Program-made: the position numbers and the translations under genes
The notes under the pieces: generated by a model
The model's input: only the letters and a program-made list of their open reading frames with translations
What the model was told of the DNA's origin: nothing
Database searches by the model: none
In this document: in pieces, positions 23,678 through 32,781 of the stretch
How the letters are laid out: each line of letters opens with the position of its first letter
Position numbering within the stretch: the stretch's first letter is position 1
DNA from: Amycolatopsis nigrescens CSC17Ta-90
Lineage (GTDB): Bacteria; Actinomycetota; Actinomycetes; Mycobacteriales; Pseudonocardiaceae
Length of the DNA: 64,000 nt
Direction of reading: 5' to 3'
NCBI RefSeq assembly: GCF_000384315.1
Contig: NZ_ARVW01000001.1
Span: 939,746 to 1,003,745 of the forward strand

Positions 23678-24571
23678 ATGGGGTCCCCAACTCGTGAACT
23701 GGTCCTGCTCGACGCACCGTCCAACCTCGGCCTCCGCCCGCCGGTCGAAGGTGCGGTTCCCGGCTGCTACAAGGCACCCGGCGCGCTGCGCGACACCGGG
23801 CTGCTGAACCGGCTCGGCGCCGCGGACGCCGGGGTGGTCACCCCGCCGCGCTACCTGTCCGGCTGGCAGCCGGGCGACGGCGTGCGCAACGCCGACGCGA
23901 TCGCCTCCTACGCCAGGAAACTGGCCGACCGGCTGGACCGGATCCTGGAGGCTGGCTCGTTCCCGGTGGTGCTCGGCGGTGACTGCTCGATCCTGCTCGG
24001 TGCCGCGCTCGCGCTGCGCCGGACCGGCCGCTACGGCCTGGCCTACCTGGACGGACACGACGATTTCCGCAGCCTGGACAACGCGCCGGAAGTCGGTGCC
24101 GCCGCCGGGGAAGACCTGGCGCTGGTGACCGGGCGCGGCGCCGACGAGCTGGTCGACCTGGACGGGCTGGTGCCCTACGTCCGCGACGAGGACGTGGTGC
24201 TGCTCGGCGTGCGCGAGGTGGAGTCGGTGCACACCAAGGCCGCCGGCATCCGCACCGTGACCAGCCAGTCGATCATGGCCGATGGCGCCGGTGCCGGCCT
24301 CGCCGCCGCGTCCGAGGTGCTCGGCCGCGGAGTGCTGGACGGCTTCTGGGTGCACGTGGACGTGGACGTGCTCGACCCGACCGTAGTGTCCGCTGTGGAC
24401 AGTCCCGATCCGGAGGGCCTGGACCGGGAAACCCTGGTGGCCCTGCTTCGCGGACTGCTCGCGCTGCCCGGCGCGGCCGGCCTCGAGCTGACCGTCTTCG
24501 ACCCCGATCTCGATCCGGACGGCGCACAGGCCAGGACCGTCGCCGGCATTCTCACCGATGCCTTCGCCTGA
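23678..24571 (+). CDS. Arginase/agmatinase-family (ureohydrolase fold) protein
   Basis: This protein of about 297 residues has the ureohydrolase fold. Metal-site motifs are VVLGGDCSILLG (about 97-108), AYLDGHDDF (about 124), WVHVDVDVLDP (about 226) and the C-terminal LTVFDPDLDPDG. Canonical arginases have GGDHS in the first motif; here the metal-binding His is Cys. The Asp and His ligands of the other motifs are kept. Substrate (arginine, agmatine, guanidino acid, formiminoglutamate) is not predictable. ATG 23678 is chosen; GTG 23669 is possible. The 80-bp spacer to the divergent TrpB2 gene holds both promoters. Confidence 0.78.
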   Translation: MGSPTRELVLLDAPSNLGLRPPVEGAVPGCYKAPGALRDTGLLNRLGAADAGVVTPPRYLSGWQPGDGVRNADAIASYARKLADRLDRILEAGSFPVVLGGDCSILLGAALALRRTGRYGLAYLDGHDDFRSLDNAPEVGAAAGEDLALVTGRGADELVDLDGLVPYVRDEDVVLLGVREVESVHTKAAGIRTVTSQSIMADGAGAGLAAASEVLGRGVLDGFWVHVDVDVLDPTVVSAVDSPDPEGLDRETLVALLRGLLALPGAAGLELTVFDPDLDPDGAQARTVAGILTDAFA

Positions 24572-24642
24572 CTCGCGGGACTGTGACCGAACCGTGTCCC
24601 GGAGGTGGTATCAGGCCGGGGCGGGGAAGGGACTTATCGGAT

Positions 24643-25731
24643 ATGTCCATCGAGCTGACCGGTGATCCGGTATCGGAACCGCGGCCTGAGCCGTTCTCCG
24701 CGAACGGCCGGCAATCGGTGACCGCACCTTCCGCCGCGGAGAAGACCGAAGACATCGACAAGGAATCGCCGTCGATCTACGACCTGATGGCCGCCCATCG
24801 GAAACCGGGGCGGGCGGAGTTCGCCGGTGTCCGCACCAGGTTCCAGCGGGAGCAGAAGGCCACCGTCGTCGAGGAGTACTACGCCCGCACGCTGCCAGCG
24901 GCCGTAGTGCTGGTGCGCAACCATCCGCGCCCGGACCGGCGCGGGCACACGTACCAGACGAAGATGTACTACGACGCGAGCATTTCCGGGTCCGAGATCG
25001 ACGACTGCCTGCGCGCCGCGCGGCGCACCGAAAGGCAGTCCTCGGTGCTGCTCAACGCGCGGACCCAGGAGATCCTCGCGCAGAGCATCTACACCCTCTG
25101 CGCCTACCTGCTGAGCCTGCTGGACGCGTTGCCGGAGAGCACGCTGGACGCCAAGGAGCAGAAGGCGCGGGTGGACCTCGCCGTGCAGTCCTCGCGGCGG
25201 GAGCTGGTCAAGATCGAGACCTTCGTCCGCGGCGCCGCCAGAAGCTCTGCGCTGGTCTGGTACCTGATCGGGATCGTGCCCGGCATGCTGTTCGGCTTCG
25301 GCCTGGTGGCGGCGCTGCTGACGCTGCCCTACCGGATCGGGGCGCAGGGCCTGAACGGGCAGCTCGCGCTCTGCGTGGCGCTGGGCGCGATCGGGGCGAT
25401 GGTGAGCGTGATGGTCCGGGTCACCCGCCGCCAGCAGGTGGACGTGGACTGGGAGCACAGCCGCGGGGTGACCATGCTGGCCGGGGCGTTCCGGCCGGTG
25501 GTCGGTGCCGTCTTCGGCGCGGTGCTGTTCATCCTGGTGATGGGCGGCCTGGTGCCGCTGGAGCTGCCCGACCAGGCGGGCAAGGACGTCGGCCTGTTCT
25601 TCGCCGGGCTGGCCTTCCTGGCCGGGTTCAGCGAACGCTGGGCGCAGGACACCATCGTGCAGAGCACGCCAAGGTTCGGCGGTCCCGCCGCGGCGGCGCC
25701 GGCCAGGAAGCCAGGGACGGGCTCGGACTGA
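24643..25731 (+). CDS. Membrane protein with four C-terminal helices, unknown function
   Basis: This 362-residue protein has roughly 200 soluble N-terminal residues, Glu/Arg-rich with a probable helical segment around ARTQEILAQSIYTLCAYLLSLLD. Four hydrophobic segments follow: YLIGIVPGMLFGFGLVAALL, ALCVALGAIGAMVSVMV, VVGAVFGAVLFILVMGGLVPL and VGLFFAGLAFLAGFSERW. The tail is Ala/Pro-rich. ATG 24643 (MSIELTGD) is taken over an upstream ATG at 24583 because the longer N-terminus looks non-coding, though no strong ribosome site decides it. No family is recognised. Confidence 0.7.
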   Translation: MSIELTGDPVSEPRPEPFSANGRQSVTAPSAAEKTEDIDKESPSIYDLMAAHRKPGRAEFAGVRTRFQREQKATVVEEYYARTLPAAVVLVRNHPRPDRRGHTYQTKMYYDASISGSEIDDCLRAARRTERQSSVLLNARTQEILAQSIYTLCAYLLSLLDALPESTLDAKEQKARVDLAVQSSRRELVKIETFVRGAARSSALVWYLIGIVPGMLFGFGLVAALLTLPYRIGAQGLNGQLALCVALGAIGAMVSVMVRVTRRQQVDVDWEHSRGVTMLAGAFRPVVGAVFGAVLFILVMGGLVPLELPDQAGKDVGLFFAGLAFLAGFSERWAQDTIVQSTPRFGGPAAAAPARKPGTGSD

Positions 25732-25767
25732 ACCGGACTGTCGGGGTGTTCCCGTAACCTCGGGACC

Positions 25768-26589
25768 ATGGCCACGATGGTTACTTTCCACGCCCACCCC
25801 GACGATGAGTGCATCGCCTGCGGTGGGGTTATGCGCAAGGCGTACGAAGAAGGCCACCGCGTTGTACTGGTGGTCGCCACCCGAGGAGAGCACGGGGAGG
25901 TGGCGGACGGCTTCCTCGCCGATGGCGAGCAGCTCTGGCAGCGCCGCGTCGAGGAGACGCACGCCGCGGCCGAGATACTGGGCGTGCAGCGGGTGGAGTT
26001 CCTCGGTTACCGCGACTCCGGGATGATGGGCGAGCCGGAGAACGAGCTGCCCGGCTCGTTCTGGACCGCTCCGGTGGAGGATGCCGCCGCGAAGCTCGCC
26101 GCGATCCTCCGCGAGGAGAAGGCCGACGTGCTCACCGTCTACGACGACAACGGCGGGTACGGGCATCCCGACCACATCCAGGTGCACCGGGTCGGCATCA
26201 GGGCCGCCGAACTGGCCGGCACCCCGCGGGTCTACCAGCACACCATCAACCGGGACCAGATGCGGCGCGGGATGGAGGCACGCGCCGCCGCCGCACGCAC
26301 AGCTGCCGCCGAAGGTGGCGAGGGCGCGGAGAGCGCCGAAGGGATACCGGACCAGATCCCGGACAACTTCGGCAAGCCGGAGTCGGAGATCACCGGCGCG
26401 GTGGATGTCACCGCCTTCCACGAGTACAAGCGCAAGGCGATGCGGGCGCACGCCAGCCAGATCTCCGAGGAGTCCTTCTTCCTGTCGATGCCGGACGACG
26501 TCTTCAAGTTCGCCTTCGGCACCGAGTACTTCATCCGGGCGGGACAGGGCCCCGGTATCACCGAAACCGACCTGATGGCCGGATTGTGA
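25768..26589 (+). CDS. PIG-L family N-deacetylase (MshB/Mca-like)
   Basis: This 273-residue Zn-dependent deacetylase has the signature FHAHPDDECIACGG at the N-terminus (His and two Asp of the metal/catalytic site) and YDDNGGYGHPDHIQVHRVG at about 126-144 (third ligand, HPDH). The family includes mycothiol deacetylase MshB and mycothiol S-conjugate amidase Mca. The sequence is similar in layout to both, but I cannot choose between them, and a third paralogue is equally likely. It stands alone, 36 bp after the membrane-protein gene, with its own short spacer. Confidence 0.85.
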   Translation: MATMVTFHAHPDDECIACGGVMRKAYEEGHRVVLVVATRGEHGEVADGFLADGEQLWQRRVEETHAAAEILGVQRVEFLGYRDSGMMGEPENELPGSFWTAPVEDAAAKLAAILREEKADVLTVYDDNGGYGHPDHIQVHRVGIRAAELAGTPRVYQHTINRDQMRRGMEARAAAARTAAAEGGEGAESAEGIPDQIPDNFGKPESEITGAVDVTAFHEYKRKAMRAHASQISEESFFLSMPDDVFKFAFGTEYFIRAGQGPGITETDLMAGL

Positions 26590-26604
26590 GCAGGATCGGC
26601 GGGA

Positions 26605-27003
26605 TCAGTCCAGAGCGGCGGTGACGTCCAGTTCCACCAGCTGCTCGGGGAAGCCGAGGGCGGCGACCCCGAGCAGCGTGCTCGCGGTGCTGAACGCCGG
26701 GGCGAGCGCGGAGTCGTTCAACCTGGCCCAGACCTCGGCGAGCTCCTCCCCGACGGAGCTGGCCACGTAGATCACGGTGCGCACCACCTGCTCCGGCGCG
26801 GCACCGGCCGAGCGCAGCGCGGTGAGGGTGTTGGCGACGATCTGGTCGGTCTGCGCGCCCAGCCCGCCGGGCACCACCTGCCCGTCCGCGGCGAGCGGGC
26901 ACTGCCCGGCCAGGAAAACCAGGCGCCGGGACTCGACGGTAGTGACATGGTGGTAACCAGGAGTGGAGTGCAGGCCGGCCGGGTTGTCGCGTTCGATGAT
27001 CAC
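26605..27003 (-). CDS. RidA-family protein
   Basis: This protein of about 132 residues has the YjgF/RidA motifs HHVTTVESRRLVFLAGQCPLAADG, ANTLTALRSAGAAPEQVVRTVIYVAS and ALGFPEQLVELDVTAALD. It is a second RidA in this window and more divergent from the one in the anthranilate operon. It may deaminate reactive enamines or be a housekeeping isoform. The GTG at 27003 is chosen as the first start giving the conserved N-terminus (IIERDNPAGLHSTPGY). It is divergent from mtnA across 54 bp. Confidence 0.78.
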   Translation of the reverse strand: MIIERDNPAGLHSTPGYHHVTTVESRRLVFLAGQCPLAADGQVVPGGLGAQTDQIVANTLTALRSAGAAPEQVVRTVIYVASSVGEELAEVWARLNDSALAPAFSTASTLLGVAALGFPEQLVELDVTAALD

Positions 27004-27057
27004 CGGGCGAGCCAAGCAAACGGCCGCGGAGGCGGTCAAACCAATAAGGGGGCGGCG

Positions 27058-28053
27058 ATGCGCAGGACGATCGACTGGGACGACGGCGCCATCGTGATCA
27101 TCGACCAGTGCGCGCTGCCCGGTGCCTACCGCACGCTGCGGCTGCACACGGTGACCGAGCTGGTGGACGCGATCCGCCGGCTGGCCGTGCGCGGGGCGCC
27201 CGCGCTCGGCGCCGCCGGGGCGCTCGGGGTGGCGATGGCCGCCGCGAAACCGGACGCGGACGAAGATGCGGTACGTGCGGAGGCGACCAGGGTCGCCGAC
27301 GCCAGGCCCACCGCGGTCAACCTGAGCTGGGGCGTCGAGCGGGCGCTGGCGAAACTGCCCGCCGGCCCCGGCGCCGTACTGGCCGAGGCGCTGGCCGTGC
27401 TGGACGAGGACGAGGACGTCAACCGCCGCGCTTCCGGGCACGCGGCCGAGCTGGTGCGCGCGCACGCGCCGGACCGGCCGGTGCGGCTGCTCACGCACTG
27501 CAACGCGGGCAGGCTGGCCACCGTCAGCTGGGGCACCGCGCTCGGCGTGGTCTGGCACCTGCAGGCCGAGGGCGGGGTCGAGTACGTGCTGGCGGACGAG
27601 ACCAGGCCGCTGCTCCAGGGCGCCAGGCTGACCGCATGGGAGCTGGCCGAAGCCGGCGTGCCGTACCGGGTGCTGCCCGACTCCGCGGCGGCGACCGCGC
27701 TGGCCCGCGGGCTGGTGGACTGCGTGGTGGTCGGCGCGGACCGGATCGCGGCCAACGGGGACACCGCGAACAAGATCGGCACCTACCCGGTGGCGCTGGC
27801 CGCGGCCCGGCACCGGGTGCCGTTCTTCGTGGTCGCACCGAAGTCCACTGTGGACAACACGATCCCGGACGGCGGCGCGATCGTGATCGAGGAGCGGGAC
27901 GCCGAAGAGGTCACCCGGTTCGCCGGGCAGTCCACCGCGCCCGAAGGCGCCGCCGTGTTCAACCCCGCCTTCGACGTCACCCCGGTCGACCTGATCACCG
28001 CGGTGGTCACCGAGGACGGCGTTTTCCGCGGCACACTCAGGAATCCGCGCTGA
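27058..28053 (+). CDS. mtnA: S-methyl-5-thioribose-1-phosphate isomerase
   Basis: This 331-residue aldose-ketose isomerase of methionine salvage converts 5-methylthioribose-1-phosphate to the ribulose form. Signatures are VRGAPALGAAGALGVAMA (about 42-60), the catalytic Cys in THCNAGRLATV (about 150) and the catalytic Asp in VVGADRIAANGDTANKIGTYP (about 230). The eIF2B-like C-terminal domain is intact. Other mtn genes are not present in the window. Its last 17 nt overlap the convergent membrane-protein gene. Confidence 0.92.
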   Translation: MRRTIDWDDGAIVIIDQCALPGAYRTLRLHTVTELVDAIRRLAVRGAPALGAAGALGVAMAAAKPDADEDAVRAEATRVADARPTAVNLSWGVERALAKLPAGPGAVLAEALAVLDEDEDVNRRASGHAAELVRAHAPDRPVRLLTHCNAGRLATVSWGTALGVVWHLQAEGGVEYVLADETRPLLQGARLTAWELAEAGVPYRVLPDSAAATALARGLVDCVVVGADRIAANGDTANKIGTYPVALAAARHRVPFFVVAPKSTVDNTIPDGGAIVIEERDAEEVTRFAGQSTAPEGAAVFNPAFDVTPVDLITAVVTEDGVFRGTLRNPR

Positions 28054-28375
28054 CCCTGCCTGTCTTCGCGACCCTGCTGCCGCGCAGCACCAGCCACAGC
28101 ACCCAAGCCTGCAACAGCCCGCCCAGCACGTAGGGGATGGCCAGCGCGGCACCCTTCAACGCGAAGAGGCTCAGCACCAGCATCACCACCAGCGACATGG
28201 GCAGGGTGACGAAGAACAGCCAGATCGCGGCCAGGGAACCCGAACTCACCAGGCTGTCCACGACCACGAAGATCGTCACCCCGACGACCAGTGCGGCATA
28301 CCCGGCGGCGACCCACAGGGCGGCGGAGCCCCTGCTGTAACGCGCCGCCAGGCGTTTCCCGTAAGAGCCCGGCAT
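28037..28375 (-). CDS. Small integral membrane protein
   Basis: This 112-residue protein has a basic N-terminus (MPGSYGKRLAARYSRG) and three to four hydrophobic helices (LWVAAGYAALVVGVTIFVVV, LAAIWLFFVTLPMSLVVMLVL, LAIPYVLGGLLQAWVLWLVL). It resembles small actinobacterial membrane proteins of the SCO4225 kind, but this match is from memory and uncertain. It overlaps the 3' end of mtnA by 17 nt in the convergent direction. Function is unknown. Confidence 0.72.
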   Translation of the reverse strand: MPGSYGKRLAARYSRGSAALWVAAGYAALVVGVTIFVVVDSLVSSGSLAAIWLFFVTLPMSLVVMLVLSLFALKGAALAIPYVLGGLLQAWVLWLVLRGSRVAKTGRVSADS

Positions 28376-28418
28376 TCTCCTCAGTCTACCGGCCTGGCCA
28401 AGCCCCGCAGCGCAACTT

Positions 28419-30167
28419 TTAGAGGCGGGGCACGTTGCGGAGGTTGGACTTCGCCAGCTGCAGCATCTTGCCCACCCCTCCGCTGAGCACCGTCCGGCTC
28501 ACCGCCAGCGCGAAGCCCTTCACCTGTGCCGCGGTGATGTTCGGCGGGATGGACAGCGCGTTCGGGTCGGTCACCACGTCGAGCAGGGCGGGCCCGTCGT
28601 GCGCGAGCAGCTCCTTGATGCCGTCGCGGACATCCGCCGGGTTCTCGATCCGCCGGGAGTGGATCCCGGCGGCGCGGGCGATGGCCGCGAAGTCGACCCG
28701 ATCGTGGTCCGTGCCGAACTCCGGCAGGCCGTCCACGAGCATCTCCAGCTTGACCATGCCGAGCGAGGAGTTGTTGAACACCACCACTTTCACCGGCAGG
28801 TTGTGCGTCCTCAAGGTCAGCAGCTCACCCATCAGCATGGCCAGCCCGCCGTCCCCGGCCATCGCGATCACCTGCCGGTCCCGGTCCGCGGCCTGCGCCC
28901 CGATCGCGTGCGGCAGCGCGTTCGCCATGCTGCCGTGCACGAACGAGCCGAGCAGCCGCCGACGCCCGTTCGGCGTGACGTACCTGGCCGACCAGACGTT
29001 GCACATCCCGGTGTCCACCGTGAAGACCGCGTCGTCGGCGGCCTCGTCGTCCAGGATGTCGGCGGCGAACTCCGGGTGAATCGGCAGATGCCGCTCCACG
29101 TTGCGGGTGTAGGCGTCCACCACGGTCTGCAGGCCGCGCTCGTGCTTGCGCAGCATGTCGTGCAGGAAGGTGCGGTCCCCGCGGCGGCGCAGCCGCGGCA
29201 GCACCTCGCGGATGGTGGCACCGACATCGCCCAGCACGCCGAACTCCAGCACGCTGCGCCGGCCGATCCTGGCCGGGTCGATGTCCACCTGCACGGTGTT
29301 GGCCTGCGGCAGGAAGTTGTCGTACGGGAAGTCGGTGCCGAGCAGCAGCACCAGGTCCGCGGCGTGCATGGCGTCGTAGCAGGCGCCGTACCCGAGCAGC
29401 CCACTCATGCCCACGTCGAACGGGTTGTCGTACTGGATGAACTCCTTGCCGCGCAAGGAATGCCCGACCGGCGCACCGAGGTGGCCGGCCAGTTCCATCA
29501 CCTCGTCGTGCGCGTCCCGGCAGCCGGCCCCTGCCATGATCATGACCTTCTCCGCGCGCTCGATCCGCTCGGCCAGCGCGGTCACGTCCTCGGCGTCCGG
29601 GACCACCGCCGGAGTCCGGCCGAGCACCCCGCTGCGCCCGGTCGGGTGCACGGCGGACTCGTGCGCCACGTCGCCGGGCAGCACCAGCACCGCCACACCC
29701 CGCCTGCCGACCGCGTTCTGCACCGCGATCCGGCCAAGCCGCGGCATCTGCTCCGCCCCGCTGACCAGCTCGCAGTAGTGCGAGCACTCCTGGAACAGCC
29801 GCTCCGGATGGGTCTCCTGGAAGAACCCGGTGCCGATCTGCGCGGCCGGGATGTGCGACGCGATGGCCAGCACCGGCGCACCGGAGCGGTGCGCGTCGAA
29901 CAGGCCCTGCAGCAGGTGCAGGTTGCCCGGCCCGCAACTGCCCGCGCAGACCGCGAGCTGCCCGGTGAGCTGCGCCTCGGCCGCCGCGGCGAACGCCCCG
30001 GCCTCCTCGTTGCGCACGTGCACCCAGTCGATCCCGCCGTGCGCGGACCCGCCGCTGCGCCGGATGGCGTCCACCACCGGGTTCAGGCTGTCCCCCACGA
30101 CGCCGTAGATGCGGCGGACGCCCGCCTGGATGAGCACATCGATCAGCTGATCGGCAACGGTGGTCAT
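28419..30167 (-). CDS. poxB: Pyruvate dehydrogenase (quinone) / pyruvate oxidase
   Basis: This 582-residue ThDP- and FAD-dependent enzyme decarboxylates pyruvate to acetate and CO2 and passes electrons to quinone at the membrane. The N-terminal pyrimidine domain has YGVVGDSLNPVVDAI and VRNEEAGAFAAAAEAQLTG (catalytic Glu). A central FAD domain follows. The C-terminal ThDP-binding motif is AMAGDGGLAMLMGELLTLRTHNLPVKVVVFNN. The length matches E. coli PoxB (572). It lies 34 nt after the CoA-transferase gene on the same strand, so acetate made here could be activated by its neighbour. The upstream LysR gene is a candidate regulator. Confidence 0.92.
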   Translation of the reverse strand: MTTVADQLIDVLIQAGVRRIYGVVGDSLNPVVDAIRRSGGSAHGGIDWVHVRNEEAGAFAAAAEAQLTGQLAVCAGSCGPGNLHLLQGLFDAHRSGAPVLAIASHIPAAQIGTGFFQETHPERLFQECSHYCELVSGAEQMPRLGRIAVQNAVGRRGVAVLVLPGDVAHESAVHPTGRSGVLGRTPAVVPDAEDVTALAERIERAEKVMIMAGAGCRDAHDEVMELAGHLGAPVGHSLRGKEFIQYDNPFDVGMSGLLGYGACYDAMHAADLVLLLGTDFPYDNFLPQANTVQVDIDPARIGRRSVLEFGVLGDVGATIREVLPRLRRRGDRTFLHDMLRKHERGLQTVVDAYTRNVERHLPIHPEFAADILDDEAADDAVFTVDTGMCNVWSARYVTPNGRRRLLGSFVHGSMANALPHAIGAQAADRDRQVIAMAGDGGLAMLMGELLTLRTHNLPVKVVVFNNSSLGMVKLEMLVDGLPEFGTDHDRVDFAAIARAAGIHSRRIENPADVRDGIKELLAHDGPALLDVVTDPNALSIPPNITAAQVKGFALAVSRTVLSGGVGKMLQLAKSNLRNVPRL

Positions 30168-30201
30168 GCTTTCCTCGTTTCTCCCGCTCGTGGCGTGGTG
30201 G

Positions 30202-31482
30202 CTAATGAAGCAAACCCGCTTGGCGGGCGTCGGCGGTCAGCCGGTCGCGATGTTCCGGGTGCGCGATCCTGATCAGCGCCTGCGCGCGCTGGGACAGGCT
30301 CCGCCCCCGCAGCTCGGCCACCCCGTACTCGGTGACCACGTGGTCCACGGTGTTCTTCAAGGTCGTCACCACGCTGCCGGGGGTGAGCTGGACGTTGATC
30401 CGGCTGGCGCCACCGCGGGTGGCCGAGTGCAGCACCAGGAACGCCTTGCCGCCCGGCGAGTACATCGCGCCGCGGGCGAAGTCGGACTGCCCACCCGAAG
30501 ACGACCAGTACCGGCCCGCGATGGTCTCGCTGGCCGCCTGGCCCATCAGGTCCACCTCACTGGTCGCGTTGATGGAGACGAAGTTGGGCTCCTTCGCCAC
30601 CACCCGCGGATCGTTGACCCAGTCCACGGGCTCCATGGTCACCGCGGTGTTGTTGTCCAGCCAGTCGAACAACCTCTTCGTGCCGAGGCAGAAGGTCGCG
30701 ACGTGCTTGTTGCGCTGCTGGAGCTTGCGGGTGCCGGTCAGCGCGCCGCTTTCCACCAGGTCCAGCACCCCGTCCGACAACGCCTCGGTGTGCAGGCCGA
30801 GGTCGCGGTGCCCGGTCAGCGACGCGAGCAGCGCGTTCGGGATCCGGCCGACCCCCACCTGCAGGCAGGCGCCGTCCTGGATGCGCTCGGCGATCAGCGC
30901 GGCGATCCGCCGGTCCCGCTCGTCGGGCACCGCGGGCGGTACCTCGAACAGCGGCCGGTCCGTGCGGCACCACCCGGCGACCTGGCTGAGGTGCAGCTGG
31001 TTGTGCCCGAAGGTGCGCGGCATCCGCTCGTTGACCTCCAGGAAGAACGGGATCTCGCCGATGAACGCCGCGGTGTAGTCGGCGTTGGTGCCGAGGCTGA
31101 AGTAGCCGTGCCGGTCCGGAGGGCTGGCCGCGGCCAGCGCGATCGTGCAGCGGGTCGACTTGCGCAGCAGCAGCGGCATCTCGCTGAAGTGGTTGGGCAC
31201 CAGGTCGCAGTTGCCGTCCCAGAACGCCTGCCGCGAACCGGAGCCGAGGAAGTAGTCGACGTGGTTCAGCCGTCCGGGGAACGCGCCGTCGATGTAGCGG
31301 CGCCGCAGGTACGGGTCCATCCGGTGGATCCGTACCCCGCGCAGCTCGGCCGCGTGCTCCTCCAGCGCGTCCAGCAGGCCGACCGGCTCGCCGAGCATCA
31401 GCGGCACGATCACGTCCGCGCCCTCGGGGATGTGCGCCAGCACCGCCGCCGGCTCCTCCGGCCGGTCCAGCCGAACGGTCAT
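30202..31482 (-). CDS. Acetyl-CoA hydrolase/CoA-transferase family protein
   Basis: This 426-residue family I-type CoA-transferase is related to acetyl-CoA hydrolase, succinyl-CoA:acetate and 4-hydroxybutyrate CoA-transferases. Features are NHVDYFLGSGSRQAFWDGNCDLVPNHFSEMP, SLGTNADYTAAFI, the GxGxxP-like VGVGRIPNALLASL, the predicted catalytic Glu in LGLHTEALSDGVLDL (about 235) and SGGQSDFARGA. It precedes poxB by 34 nt and probably forms an operon with it for acetate/acetyl-CoA balance. The true donor and acceptor are not predictable. Confidence 0.86.
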   Translation of the reverse strand: MTVRLDRPEEPAAVLAHIPEGADVIVPLMLGEPVGLLDALEEHAAELRGVRIHRMDPYLRRRYIDGAFPGRLNHVDYFLGSGSRQAFWDGNCDLVPNHFSEMPLLLRKSTRCTIALAAASPPDRHGYFSLGTNADYTAAFIGEIPFFLEVNERMPRTFGHNQLHLSQVAGWCRTDRPLFEVPPAVPDERDRRIAALIAERIQDGACLQVGVGRIPNALLASLTGHRDLGLHTEALSDGVLDLVESGALTGTRKLQQRNKHVATFCLGTKRLFDWLDNNTAVTMEPVDWVNDPRVVAKEPNFVSINATSEVDLMGQAASETIAGRYWSSSGGQSDFARGAMYSPGGKAFLVLHSATRGGASRINVQLTPGSVVTTLKNTVDHVVTEYGVAELRGRSLSQRAQALIRIAHPEHRDRLTADARQAGLLH

Positions 31483-31572
31483 CCGAACTCCCCTTCCCTG
31501 CCGCGGCGGTCACCGCACTCTCCAGCCTGCACCCGCGTGGCCGATACGCAAAATGACCAGTGTTCGCCTTGT

Positions 31573-32457
31573 TCATGCATCAGAGGCATGATCCCTGACG
31601 TACTCGTGGAAGCGCGCGATGGCGGGCGCTTGGTGCCGCCCTGCCAGCACCGCCACCCCCACCGTGCGGTGCGCCCCCTCGTCCGAAAGCCGCAGGAAGA
31701 CCGGGGCGTCCTCGCCGAGCCCGCCCCGCGGCCTGGGCATGATCGCCGCGCCGAGCCCGGCCGCCACCAGCCCCTGGATGGTCGCCAGCTCGGTGCTCTC
31801 GAAGGTGATGCGCGGGACGAACCCGGCATGGCGGCACAGCCGGTCGGTGATCTGCCGCAGGCCGAACTCCGGCCTCAGCGCGACGAAGTCCTCGCCGCCG
31901 AGTTCACCGAGCGACACCCGGCGCCGCCGGGCCAGCGGGTGCCCGCGCGGCACCGCCGCGCACAGCCGCTCCTCCGCGACCGGTGACCAGGCGACGTCCT
32001 CGCCGTCCGGCCGCGGGCTGGTCACGATCACGTCCACATGGCCGTGGCGCAGGTCGGCGAGGATGGTGTCCTGCGCGTCGCCGCGCAGCACGAAGTTCGC
32101 CCGCGGCACCCGCTCGCGGTAGCCGCGGATCAGGTCCGGGATGAGCCAGGTGCCGAAGGAGTGCAGGAAGGCCAGCGCGATGGTGCCGCCGTCCGGGTCG
32201 ATCAGGGTGGCGATCCGGTGCTCCGCCGCGGAGAGCTCGCCGAGCGCGCGCACCGCGTGCGAGCGGAACACCTGGCCGTACTGGTTCAGCCGCAGCCGGT
32301 GCCCTGTCCGGTCGAACAGCGGGGTGCCGAGCCGGCGCTCGAGCCTGGCGATGGCCCTGGACAGGGTCGGCTGCGCGATGTTCAGCGCGGCCGCCGCCTC
32401 GGTGACGTGCTCGGTCTCGGCCAGCGTGGTGAACCAGGTCAGCTCTCGGACGTCCAT
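31573..32457 (-). CDS. LysR-family transcriptional regulator
   Basis: This 294-residue regulator has the N-terminal LysR helix-turn-helix (MDVRELTWFTTLAETEHV; NIAQPTLSRAIARLERRLG; LFDRTG) and a C-terminal periplasmic-binding-like effector domain (LAFLHSFGTWLIPDLIRGY onward). It is transcribed in the same direction as the CoA-transferase and poxB genes, 90 nt upstream, rather than divergently as is usual for LysR. It may control that pair. The longer upstream extension of this frame is Arg-rich and non-coding in character, so the start at 32457 is secure. Confidence 0.9.
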   Translation of the reverse strand: MDVRELTWFTTLAETEHVTEAAAALNIAQPTLSRAIARLERRLGTPLFDRTGHRLRLNQYGQVFRSHAVRALGELSAAEHRIATLIDPDGGTIALAFLHSFGTWLIPDLIRGYRERVPRANFVLRGDAQDTILADLRHGHVDVIVTSPRPDGEDVAWSPVAEERLCAAVPRGHPLARRRRVSLGELGGEDFVALRPEFGLRQITDRLCRHAGFVPRITFESTELATIQGLVAAGLGAAIMPRPRGGLGEDAPVFLRLSDEGAHRTVGVAVLAGRHQAPAIARFHEYVRDHASDA

Positions 32458-32555
32458 CCGCCGATTATGCGCCCGGCGCATGGGAACAGCGCCACGGCGC
32501 AATTTCCGGTATCTAGGGCACCAGCTCGACGCAGGCCGCCGGGGATCGCACGGAA

Positions 32556-32777
32556 TTACTGCCGGGGGCCGAGCACCTCGTCCGACAACGCCTCGGTCAC
32601 CGTGATCGCCATCGCGGGGCAGGAGTCGGCGGCGTCGAGCACCACCTCGTTGGGCTGGATCTCGTCGGCCAGCGCGCGAGCGAACTCGTCGTCGAGCGCG
32701 AACACGTCGGGCGCGATCCCGGCGCACATCCCGGACGCGATGCAGCTGTGCTGGTCCACGTCGATTTTCCAGGTCAT
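32556..32777 (-). CDS. [3Fe-4S] ferredoxin partner of the P450
   Basis: This 73-residue ferredoxin has the cluster motif CIASGMCAG (Cys-x5-Cys) and the distal SCPAMAI, consistent with three Cys ligands and a 3Fe-4S centre as in Streptomyces SuaB/SubB ferredoxins. It starts 4 nt after the P450 stop, so the two are co-expressed and the ferredoxin is the expected electron donor. The following 98-nt spacer to the LysR gene start shows no clear terminator. Confidence 0.92.
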   Translation of the reverse strand: MTWKIDVDQHSCIASGMCAGIAPDVFALDDEFARALADEIQPNEVVLDAADSCPAMAITVTEALSDEVLGPRQ

Positions 32778-32781
32778 CGGT

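Noticed and set aside
26947..27057. A longer N-terminus for MtnA
   Set aside because: The extra 37 codons overlap the divergent RidA gene and lack the MtnA start context; ATG 27058 gives the normal length.
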